From: Bacteroidia bacterium
Lineage (GTDB): Bacteria > Bacteroidota > Bacteroidia > Bacteroidales > Paludibacteraceae
DNA: 9,359 bases
Assembly (NCBI GenBank): GCA_021152555.1
Contig: JAGKVE010000068.1
Location: 1-9,359 of the forward strand
Reading direction: 5' to 3'
Part shown: positions 1 through 5,961 of the stretch, in pieces
Numbering within the stretch: position 1 is the first letter of the stretch
Layout: each line of letters opens with the position of its first letter
Notes under the pieces: model-generated
Told to the model about the DNA's origin: nothing
The model's input: the letters and a program-made list of their open reading frames with translations, nothing else
Database searches by the model: none
Program-made: the position numbers and the translations under genes

Positions 1-14
1 AGAGAAGAGATAAT

Positions 15-50
15 AACCCCACCCCGACCCTCCCCACAGGGGGAGGGAGG
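15..50 (+). repeat. Palindromic C/G-rich repeat, copy R1
   Basis: This is the first of four copies of a family seen in the window. It begins AACCCCACCCCGA and continues into a hairpin whose arms are CCCTCCCC (28-35) and GGGGAGGG (40-47) with loop ACAG. It lies just upstream of murE, so murE has no clean leader: the repeat ends about 20 nt before the start codon. It has the same orientation as R2 and R3. In RNA it would form a short, very stable hairpin, but no U-tract follows, so it is not a classical intrinsic terminator. The sequence is seen directly; grouping it with R2-R4 rests on shared AACCCC, CCCTCCCC and GGGAGGG blocks. Confidence 0.85.
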
Positions 51-71
51 TAAACTACAATATACATTGTT

Positions 72-1580
72 ATGTTATTAAGAGAATTATTGAAAGCAAT
101 CAAGCCGATAGAGGTTATCGGTTCGACGGACAAGGAAATCAAAGGTCTGCATTTCGACAGCCGCAAGGTTGGCGAAGGAGACATGTTTGTTGCCCAAGTC
201 GGCACGGCAGTAGATGGGCACACGTTCATTGATGGTTGTGTCGCAAAAGGCGCAAGCGCCATTATTCTCTCTAAAAGAGAGTACATGGCAGATGTACAAA
301 GGGACAATGTACAATGTACAAAGTGTGACGCCACCTATATCCTTGTGGAGAACACGGACAAGGCTTTGGGTCTGTTGGCAAGCAGATGGTTCGGCGAGCC
401 GAGTAAGAAACTGACGTTAGTAGGCGTAACCGGAACCAATGGGAAAACGACCATCGCCACCTTGCTATACAAACTCGTGCGCGCACTGGGCCACAAGGCC
501 GGATTGCTTTCCACCGTAGTCAATTATATCGAGGATGAGGCGGTCGCTGCCACACACACGACACCCGATGCGATAGAACTGAACGGATTGCTGAAAAGGA
601 TGGTTGATGCGGGTTGCGAGTATGCGTTCATGGAAGTTTCTTCGCATGCGATAGCCCAGGAACGTGTTGCCGGACTGGATTTCGACGGCGCACTATTCAC
701 CAACCTGACGCGCGACCATATAGACTATCACAAGACTTTCGACAACTATCGCGACACCAAGAAACGGCTGTTTGACGGCCTGAAGAAGAGTGCGTTTGCC
801 GTTACCAACAAAGATGACAAAAACGGGTTGGTGATGACTCAGAACTGCAAGGCGGTCGTACACACCTACTCCACCCGCTCGTTAGCGGACTACAAGGCAC
901 AGATTTTAGAAGAAGGATTCGAGGGGATGATGCTGAATATCAACGGCAAGGAGGTATTCGTTCCCTTAGTAGGACGGTTCAATGTGAGCAACCTGCTGTG
1001 TATCTACGGCGCAGCGCTGTGCCTGGGTTTTGAAGAGCTGGATGTGCTTCGCGTACTGAGTACACTGAAACCCGTGAACGGACGTTTTGAGACCATCCGC
1101 AGTCCGAAAGGCTGGACAGCGATTGTCGATTACGCCCATACGCCGGACGCCGTGGACAATGTGATAAGTACCATAAGGGAGATCTTAACCCCCTCCCCAG
1201 CCCTCCCCACAAGGGAGGGGGGACGAAATCCTAAACTCATTACAGTTATTGGTTGCGGCGGTAACCGGGACAAAGGCAAACGTCCAATGATGGCGCAGAT
1301 AGCGAAGAAAGGCAGCGAGCAGTTGATTCTGACGAGCGACAATCCGCGTGACGAGGAGCCGCGCAACATTCTCAAAGACATGACCGACGGTCTGACTGAA
1401 GAGGAATTGCGCAGCACATTGGTGATTGAAGACCGCGCAGCGGCCATCCAGACGGCTTGCACACTTGCGCAGGCGGGCGACGTCATTCTCGTTGCCGGTA
1501 AAGGTCACGAAGACTACCAAATCATCAAGGGCGTGAAACACCATTTTGATGACCACGAACAAGTGCGGAAACACTTGTAA
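72..1580 (+). CDS. murE: UDP-N-acetylmuramoyl-L-alanyl-D-glutamate--2,6-diaminopimelate ligase MurE
   Basis: This cytoplasmic ATP-dependent Mur ligase adds the third residue of the peptidoglycan stem peptide to UDP-MurNAc-L-Ala-D-Glu. The 502 aa show the three-domain Mur ligase plan. An N-terminal UMP-binding domain (DSRKV near residue 29) is followed by the central ATPase with P-loop TGTNGKTT (120-127), the substrate motif THTTPDA, MEVSSHA and NLTRDHIDYH. The C-terminal domain has GCGGNRDKGKRP, DNPR at 423-426 and GKGHEDYQ. DNPR is the known signature for meso-diaminopimelate rather than lysine. The start matches the MLL(R/K)-LLKAIKP beginning of Bacteroidetes homologues. No strong ribosome binding site is seen. 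From memory the family is about 480 aa, so the protein is long; the excess sits in two places that coincide with DNA repeats, residues ~70-84 (TACA-rich word at 301-323) and ~373-387 (repeat R2). Both look like surface-loop insertions, and all catalytic motifs are intact, so it should be functional. It is the first full gene of the dcw segment and is followed by mraY. Confidence 0.97.
   Translation: MLLRELLKAIKPIEVIGSTDKEIKGLHFDSRKVGEGDMFVAQVGTAVDGHTFIDGCVAKGASAIILSKREYMADVQRDNVQCTKCDATYILVENTDKALGLLASRWFGEPSKKLTLVGVTGTNGKTTIATLLYKLVRALGHKAGLLSTVVNYIEDEAVAATHTTPDAIELNGLLKRMVDAGCEYAFMEVSSHAIAQERVAGLDFDGALFTNLTRDHIDYHKTFDNYRDTKKRLFDGLKKSAFAVTNKDDKNGLVMTQNCKAVVHTYSTRSLADYKAQILEEGFEGMMLNINGKEVFVPLVGRFNVSNLLCIYGAALCLGFEELDVLRVLSTLKPVNGRFETIRSPKGWTAIVDYAHTPDAVDNVISTIREILTPSPALPTREGGRNPKLITVIGCGGNRDKGKRPMMAQIAKKGSEQLILTSDNPRDEEPRNILKDMTDGLTEEELRSTLVIEDRAAAIQTACTLAQAGDVILVAGKGHEDYQIIKGVKHHFDDHEQVRKHL
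301..323 (+). repeat. 23-nt TACA-rich word inside murE, shared with murG
   Basis: The word starts GGGACAATGTACAATG and ends TACAAAG. It matches 19 of 23 positions with the word at 6479-6501 in murG, and both begin at the second base of a codon. They therefore encode related peptides, RDNVQCTK here and RDEVRGTK in MurG. Just upstream, GTACA (281-285) and TGTACA (293-298) extend the TACA-rich tract. Homologous MurE proteins, as I recall them, are shorter here, so this looks like an in-frame repeat insertion. Duplication of a mobile repeat is inferred, not proven. Confidence 0.6.
1187..1220 (+). repeat. Palindromic repeat copy R2, translated inside murE
   Basis: This copy has the same orientation as R1 and R3. 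It starts AACCCCC and contains arms CCCTCCC (1201-1207) and GGGAGGG (1213-1219) around loop CACAA. An alternative stem pairs 1189-1197 with 1213-1221. It lies wholly inside the murE reading frame and is read as roughly TPSPALPTREGGRNP (MurE residues 373-387), between the helix ending in ISTIREIL and the strand KLITVIGCGGN. Its 20-nt 3' half is identical to that of R3. Confidence 0.88.
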
Positions 1581-1621
1581 ATTAAGAATTAAAAATTAAG
1601 AATTAAGAATTAAAAATCAAG
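1580..1621 (+). repeat. AT-rich tandem heptamer array between murE and mraY
   Basis: Two adjacent 21-nt units (1580-1600 and 1601-1621) differ at one base. Each is three heptamers of the form AATTAAG or AATTAAA, giving six in a row; the last reads AATCAAG. The array starts at the last base of the murE stop codon and fills almost the whole 53-nt gap to mraY. Similar AATTAAG/AATTAAA strings are, as I recall, common between Bacteroidales genes. No function can be assigned; it gives neither an obvious Bacteroidetes promoter nor a terminator. Confidence 0.85.
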
Positions 1622-1633
1622 AAATATCGCGTC

Positions 1634-2905
1634 ATGCTTTATTCATTCTTTACCCACTTTAGCGATGTGTTAGGTGCGCGGTTGTTCACTTACATTTCTT
1701 TCCGCGCCATCACAGCCGGTATTTTAGGATTGCTAATCAGTATCTGGTTCGGCAACTGGTTTATCAACTACATGAAGCGCCATAATATCAGCGAGACGCA
1801 GCGCGATGAGAAAACCGACCCGTTCAATGTTGCCAAGAAAGGCGTACCGACAATGGGCGGACTGATAGTCATTGCTGCAATACTGATACCTTGCCTGTTG
1901 TTAGGCAAGTTGAGCAATGTGTATATGATTCTGATGCTTGTGACGACCTTACTGATGGGTGCTCTGGGTTTTGCAGACGACTATATCAAGACATTCAAGA
2001 AGAACAAAGACGGTCTCAACGGTTGGATAAAGATTGCAGGGCAAGTGACGCTGGGTTTGATTGTGGGTCTGACGCTGCGTTTCTGCCCGGCAGTGAGCAT
2101 GAACGAGGTAGTGACAAGCCGAATTGAGAACAACGTAGTGGTGGTAGAAAAGACGCCTGAGATCAAGTCCACACAGACCACTATTCCATTTGTAAAGCAC
2201 CATAACTTCAACTACGCTGACCTATTCAGCTGGACAGGAGAGAACAACAAATACCGCTTCGGGTGGATTTTCTTTGTGCTGCTGACAGTGTTCGTAGTAG
2301 CGGCAGTATCTAACGGAGCCAATCTGAACGACGGCATGGATGGTATGTGTGCCGGCAATTCAGTCATTATCGGAAGTGCGTTACTGATACTGGCATATAC
2401 GAGCGGTAGTGTCGTTTGGGCGGAGTATTTCGATGTGATGTACATTCCGGGCAGTGAAGAGTTGGTAGTATTCCTGGCTTCATTTGTCGGCGCATTGGTG
2501 GGCTATCTGTGGTTCAACGGATTTCCGGCACAAGTATTCATGGGCGATACGGGCAGTCTGACCGTAGGCGGAATCATCGGTGTATGCGCGATGGTTATTC
2601 ATAAAGAGTTAATGGTGCCTGTACTATGCGGAATCTTCCTGATGGAGAGTGTGAGTGTGATTTTGCAGACTCAAGTGTACAAATTCTACAAGAAACGCGG
2701 AAAACATGTCCGTATATGGAAACGAACGCCGTTTCATGACCATTTCCGAACCTCAGTAGACCAGGTTTTGAAGAATGACCCGACGTGCTCGATTGTATTC
2801 AAGGGAAGCAACAAGTTGCAACATGAGACAAAGATAGTGCTGCGTTTCTGCATTGTGACGCTCATCTTGGCAGCAATCACCATACTGACATTGAAAATAA
2901 GATAG
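1634..2905 (+). CDS. mraY: Phospho-N-acetylmuramoyl-pentapeptide transferase MraY
   Basis: This polytopic inner-membrane enzyme transfers phospho-MurNAc-pentapeptide from UDP to undecaprenyl phosphate, making lipid I. The 423 aa contain about ten hydrophobic segments. The catalytic aspartates are visible: FADDYIK (D115, D116), NLNDGMDGM (residues 230-238) and VFMGDTGSL (301-309). The C-terminal histidine loop reads FHDHF instead of the HHH of proteobacteria, which I believe is normal in Bacteroidales. A long loop (about residues 155-205) containing KSTQTTIPF and the terminal AAITILTLKIR are also typical of that group, explaining the length against ~360 aa in E. coli. The ATG at 1634 follows the AT heptamer array and gives the expected MLY start. 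In most Bacteroidales murD follows directly; here a DUF559 gene lies in between. Confidence 0.97.
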   Translation: MLYSFFTHFSDVLGARLFTYISFRAITAGILGLLISIWFGNWFINYMKRHNISETQRDEKTDPFNVAKKGVPTMGGLIVIAAILIPCLLLGKLSNVYMILMLVTTLLMGALGFADDYIKTFKKNKDGLNGWIKIAGQVTLGLIVGLTLRFCPAVSMNEVVTSRIENNVVVVEKTPEIKSTQTTIPFVKHHNFNYADLFSWTGENNKYRFGWIFFVLLTVFVVAAVSNGANLNDGMDGMCAGNSVIIGSALLILAYTSGSVVWAEYFDVMYIPGSEELVVFLASFVGALVGYLWFNGFPAQVFMGDTGSLTVGGIIGVCAMVIHKELMVPVLCGIFLMESVSVILQTQVYKFYKKRGKHVRIWKRTPFHDHFRTSVDQVLKNDPTCSIVFKGSNKLQHETKIVLRFCIVTLILAAITILTLKIR

Positions 2906-2911
2906 GGTAAA

Positions 2912-2944
2912 AACCCCACCCTGACCCTCCCCACAAGGGAGGGG
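2912..2944 (+). repeat. Palindromic repeat copy R3
   Basis: The copy starts AACCCCACCCTGA and ends in the hairpin CCCTCCC (2925-2931), loop CACAA, GGGAGGG (2937-2943). It begins 6 nt after the mraY stop and lies 23 nt before the DUF559 start. It is in direct orientation with R1 and R2 and inverted relative to R4. The frame of the DUF559 gene is open from 2911 through this repeat (it would read PHPDPPHKGGERA), but no start codon occurs there, so translation probably begins at 2968. Confidence 0.88.
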
Positions 2945-2967
2945 AAAGGGCTGCAGCAACACAAAAG

Positions 2968-3345
2968 ATGGAAAAGATACCACAATATATTACTGCAAGA
3001 ACAGCGTCCTATCAACAATTGAAGGAGAATGCAAGGAGGATGCGAAATAATCCAACTGAATCAGAGGCGGTACTATGGACCTTCATACGGGACAAACAAC
3101 TTGGGTATCGGTTTCGAAGACAGCAAATCATTGATGATTATATTGTAGATTTCATATGTCTTGAAAAGAAACTAATCATTGAGGTTGATGGAAAGTACCA
3201 TAGTGATGGTGAACAGCGGGAGTTTGATGCAATGCGGCAGAATAAGTTATTATCAGAAGGCTATCGAATAATCCGTTTTACCAACGAGGAGGTATCTACT
3301 CATATCGAACAAACTGTTGAATATATAAAAAAATATCTAATATGA
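2968..3345 (+). CDS. DUF559 (Vsr-like fold) endonuclease-domain protein
   Basis: This is a complete 125-aa protein of the DUF559 family, which is related to very-short-patch-repair endonucleases and the PD-(D/E)XK fold. Visible family motifs are NARRMRNNPTESEAVLW (21-37), the basic FRRQ (49-52), DYIVDFIC (57-64), the putative metal-binding core IIEVDGKYH (70-78; E72, D74, H78) and GYRIIRF (98-104). D61, E72 and H78 are the likely active-site residues, so it looks intact. Known homologues are single-domain proteins of this size; their biological role is not established to my knowledge. The gene is A+T-rich compared with its neighbours (about 37% G+C) and sits between inverted repeats R3 and R4. 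Its TGA stop overlaps the murD ATG (ATGA at 3342-3345), so it is co-transcribed with and probably translationally coupled to murD. No clear ribosome binding site precedes ATG 2968; Met25 is an alternative start but would remove part of the conserved N-terminal helix. A link to repeat mobility is inference from location. Confidence 0.9.
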   Translation: MEKIPQYITARTASYQQLKENARRMRNNPTESEAVLWTFIRDKQLGYRFRRQQIIDDYIVDFICLEKKLIIEVDGKYHSDGEQREFDAMRQNKLLSEGYRIIRFTNEEVSTHIEQTVEYIKKYLI

Positions 3346-4703
3346 GCAAAAATGATCAGTCCCCTCTCCCTTGCGGGGAGAGTCGGAAAGGGGTTCGACG
3401 AATCGTAGTGTTAGGTGCAGGCGAGAGCGGCACGGGAGCGGCTATTCTTGCAAAGGAAAAAGGTTTCGATGTGTTTGTAAGCGACTGCGGCACCATCAGT
3501 GAACCATACCGCGCGCTGTTAGACCAAAACGGCGTGAAATGGGAAGACGGGAGACATAGTGAAGATTTGGTTTTGAATGCCGACGAGGTAGTCAAATCAC
3601 CGGGTATTCCGCTGACAGCACCGCTGATACAGAAACTGCAGGCACAAGGTACACCGATTATCTCGGAGATTGAGTTCGCAGCACGATACACTAACGCGAA
3701 AATGATTTGTATCACCGGTTCGAACGGCAAGACGACAACCACCTCCTTGATTTTCTATATTTTGAAGCAAGCTGGATTGAATGTCGGTTTGGCTGGCAAT
3801 ATCGGCAACTCATTAGCGCTGCAAGTGGCGCATGAAGACCATGATTATTACGTGATTGAGTTAAGTTCATTCCAGTTGGACAACATGTATGATTTCAAAG
3901 CAGACATCGCTATCTTGCTGAATATCACGCCCGACCATTTGGACCGATATGATTACAAGTTCCAAAACTATGTTGATGCCAAATTCCGTATCACACTCAA
4001 CCAGACGTCCGACGATGCGTTTATCTATTGGGCGGAAGACCCCGTTATTGACCGCGAAATGAAGAAAATCCAATTAGGAGCGACCCTCTATCCATATGGT
4101 TTTACGCAGCCCAACCCGCTTCCTGTAGGCGAGGACGAACTGGCACTGAAAGGACGGCATAATGTGCTCAACTCGATGGCAGCAACTATAGCAGCCAATG
4201 TAGTGGGCATCCAGAAAGAGGTTATCCGCGAGAGCCTGAAGACTTTTCATGGCGTTGAGCACCGCTTGCAATATATTGCTACAGTCCGCGGCGTGAGATG
4301 GATTAACGACAGCAAGGCTACAAACGTCAACAGTTGCTGGTATGCCTTGGAGAGCATGACCACACCGACAGTGCTGATTTTAGGCGGTAAGGACAAAGGG
4401 AATGACTATAGCGAGATTGACGAACTGGTCAAAGAAAAATGCCATACGCTGATTTTCATGGGCCTGCATAATGAGAAACTGCATGAGCATTTCGGGCAAT
4501 TAGCCGATAGCCAAAAGTCAAAAAACGAAAGCCCCATTCAGATTATTGATACCAACAACTTGCACGATGCCGTGCAGGCAGCGTACCATGCGGCGCATGA
4601 AGGAGACACGGTTTTGCTGAGCCCGTGTTGCGCAAGTTTTGATTTATTCAAGAGTTATGAAGACCGCGGCGAGCAGTTCATGGCAGCGGTAAAGGCACTT
4701 TGA
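3342..4703 (+). CDS. murD: UDP-N-acetylmuramoylalanine--D-glutamate ligase MurD
   Basis: This cytoplasmic Mur ligase adds D-glutamate to UDP-MurNAc-L-Ala, the step before MurE. Across 453 aa it shows the N-terminal Rossmann-like UMP-binding domain (IVVLGAGESGTGAA, from residue 21), P-loop TGSNGKTTTT (125-134), IELSSFQLDN, NITPDHLDRYD, EHRLQYI, the INDSKATN motif, LILGGKDKGNDY and the C-terminal LSPCCASFDLFKSYEDRGEQF. Homologues in Bacteroidales begin close to (K)RIVVLGAGESG. Here about 18-20 extra residues precede it, reading SPLPCGESRKG, and these are the translation of repeat R4. The only plausible start is ATG 3342, which overlaps the DUF559 stop; a GTG at 3408 falls inside the first beta strand. 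The central region around residues 250-268 (QPNPLPVGEDE) looks shorter than in relatives. All catalytic motifs are intact. ftsW follows after 7 nt. Confidence 0.96.
   Translation: MSKNDQSPLPCGESRKGVRRIVVLGAGESGTGAAILAKEKGFDVFVSDCGTISEPYRALLDQNGVKWEDGRHSEDLVLNADEVVKSPGIPLTAPLIQKLQAQGTPIISEIEFAARYTNAKMICITGSNGKTTTTSLIFYILKQAGLNVGLAGNIGNSLALQVAHEDHDYYVIELSSFQLDNMYDFKADIAILLNITPDHLDRYDYKFQNYVDAKFRITLNQTSDDAFIYWAEDPVIDREMKKIQLGATLYPYGFTQPNPLPVGEDELALKGRHNVLNSMAATIAANVVGIQKEVIRESLKTFHGVEHRLQYIATVRGVRWINDSKATNVNSCWYALESMTTPTVLILGGKDKGNDYSEIDELVKEKCHTLIFMGLHNEKLHEHFGQLADSQKSKNESPIQIIDTNNLHDAVQAAYHAAHEGDTVLLSPCCASFDLFKSYEDRGEQFMAAVKAL
3361..3395 (-). repeat. Palindromic repeat copy R4, inverted, translated at the start of murD
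   Basis: Read on the - strand it begins AACCCCTTTCCGACTCTCC and aligns with R3 over the whole unit (10 of 15 bases match after the first CCCC, then CAAGGGAG matches exactly). The hairpin arms on the + strand are CTCTCCC (3364-3370) and GGGAGAG (3376-3382) with loop TTGCG, and outer CCC/GGG blocks could extend it. It is more diverged from R1-R3 than they are from each other. It is entirely coding, supplying MurD residues ~7-18. It could hide or pace the murD initiation region, since it starts 17 nt after the A of the ATG. Confidence 0.85.
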
Positions 4704-4710
4704 GAATTAT

Positions 4711-5949
4711 ATGCCGAAACTAAATTACAAAAATATTGACCGTACTTTCTGGGGGTTGTTTATCCTTCTGATTGTAGTAGCAATCATCGCGCTGTTTTCC
4801 GCATCTTCTACATTAGTATATATGAAACACTCTGCACTGGGTCCGATTGGACAACAGATGTTTTTTATTGTATTAGGTGTTGCGGCAGCTTTTGTCATTC
4901 AGTTCATTCCCTCTTACTGGATACGATTTGGCGGATATATATTACTGGCAATCAGCACATTACTTGTCTATTCAACAATGATTCCCCACAACCCGTTCGT
5001 TGTCTCAATCAACGGAGCAGCGCGCTGGGTTCGGATAGCCGGCATCACGTTTCAGCCATCAGAATTGGCTAAACTGAGCCTGATTATCGTTGTCGCAGAC
5101 CAGTTAGCACGTATTCGCACAGAGGAAGACAAATGGAAATATTTTCTCCGTACTCTGATAATCACAGGCGTTGTTGCATTACCGATTATGGCGTCCAACC
5201 TATCAACCGCCATATTGATATGCGGCATCGTATTCTGCCTATGGGTACTGGCACGCATTCCTTGGAAATATACATTGTCTGTCGTCGGCATAGCGGTTGT
5301 CGTTCTTATGCTCGGCTACTTGTTGGTAGAGTTTGCTTTTGTCCGTCCGGGTCATGAGATGCACGGTCCGTTCAAGCGTGCGACCACATGGGTCAGCCGT
5401 ATAGACCGGCATTTCGCCGATGACGATGGCGGCAGCAAATACCAACTCACGGATGACAATATTCAGGAAGTATATGCATCTGTAGCCATAGCTCGCGGCG
5501 GGACGACACCTCTGGGTGTTTTTCCGGGGAACAGCAAAGAGCGCGACTACCTGCCACTGGCTTTCGCCGACTATATATTCGCCATTATCGTTGAAGAAAG
5601 CGGCGTGATTGGTGCCAGTTTCCTGATTTTCCTTTATTTGGCGATTCTTTTCCGCGCGTGCAATGTATCCAGCCGCTATTCGGATATGCCTGCGATGCTG
5701 ATGGTGATGGGTCTGGCTCTGATGATAACATGCCAGGCGCTCATATCCATGCTAGTCGCCGTCGGCTTAGGACCAGTAACCGGACAACCCCTTCCTCTCA
5801 TATCGCGAGGCGGCACGAGCGTGCTGATTACTTCCGTTTACTTCGGTATCATGATGGGCGTCAGTCGTGAGCAGTTAGAGCTACGTGAACGCGTAGAGGA
5901 GATGAAAGTAGAGAGCGCAGAAGATGCGCCAATCGTCACTTTGGAATAA
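4711..5949 (+). CDS. ftsW: Lipid II polymerase FtsW (SEDS family)
   Basis: This divisome membrane protein polymerises lipid II into septal glycan together with its cognate class B penicillin-binding protein. The 412-aa sequence is highly hydrophobic with roughly nine to ten membrane segments and carries the SEDS signatures NGAARWVRIAGITFQPSELAK (start only; residues ~98-118), ADYIFAIIVEESGVIG with the conserved aspartate at D287, and PLISRGGTS (362-370). The extracytoplasmic loop around residues 215-260 lies where the large SEDS loop is expected. RodA is the alternative paralogue, but the position between murD and murG in a dcw operon favours FtsW. It starts 7 nt after murD and ends 12 nt before murG, so co-transcription is nearly certain. 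The tail after residue ~385 is charged and presumably cytoplasmic. Confidence 0.94.
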   Translation: MPKLNYKNIDRTFWGLFILLIVVAIIALFSASSTLVYMKHSALGPIGQQMFFIVLGVAAAFVIQFIPSYWIRFGGYILLAISTLLVYSTMIPHNPFVVSINGAARWVRIAGITFQPSELAKLSLIIVVADQLARIRTEEDKWKYFLRTLIITGVVALPIMASNLSTAILICGIVFCLWVLARIPWKYTLSVVGIAVVVLMLGYLLVEFAFVRPGHEMHGPFKRATTWVSRIDRHFADDDGGSKYQLTDDNIQEVYASVAIARGGTTPLGVFPGNSKERDYLPLAFADYIFAIIVEESGVIGASFLIFLYLAILFRACNVSSRYSDMPAMLMVMGLALMITCQALISMLVAVGLGPVTGQPLPLISRGGTSVLITSVYFGIMMGVSREQLELRERVEEMKVESAEDAPIVTLE

Positions 5950-5961
5950 ATTAGTACAGTT

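Larger units (their letters stand above)
2912..3395 (+). mobile_element. Candidate mobile unit: DUF559 gene between inverted palindromic repeats
   Basis: The unit runs from AACCCC (2912-2917) to its exact inverse GGGGTT (3390-3395) and encloses one complete gene for a DUF559 nuclease-like protein. The flanking repeats R3 and R4 align over their full length when one is reverse-complemented. The enclosed gene has about 37% G+C by hand count, against roughly 50% in sampled lines of mraY and murD. It interrupts mraY-murD, a pair normally adjacent in dcw clusters. No target-site duplication is apparent: the left flank ends GGTAAA and the right flank begins CGACGA. It matches no insertion sequence family I know and has no DDE or HUH transposase. 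Mobility is inferred. Confidence 0.5.

Noticed and set aside
1..16. TAA at 11-13 as the end of an upstream gene, expected to be the ftsI-like penicillin-binding protein
   Set aside because: Only three sense codons (E K R) would lie in the window, so the gene cannot be recognised; only dcw gene order suggests it.
1130..1574. Two overlapping open frames on the - strand of murE
   Set aside because: They are shadows of murE; the proline/glycine-rich parts are simply the opposite strand of repeat R2.
2719..2751. MraY HDH instead of HHH as a lost catalytic residue
   Set aside because: As far as I recall this variant is normal in Bacteroidales MraY, and the catalytic aspartates are intact.
2925..2943. 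R3 (and R1) as an intrinsic terminator
   Set aside because: The hairpin is followed by GAAAGGG rather than a U-tract, and essential operon genes continue immediately downstream.
15..3395. The four repeats as a CRISPR array
   Set aside because: Copies are hundreds to more than a thousand bases apart, one is inverted, two are coding, and no cas gene is present.
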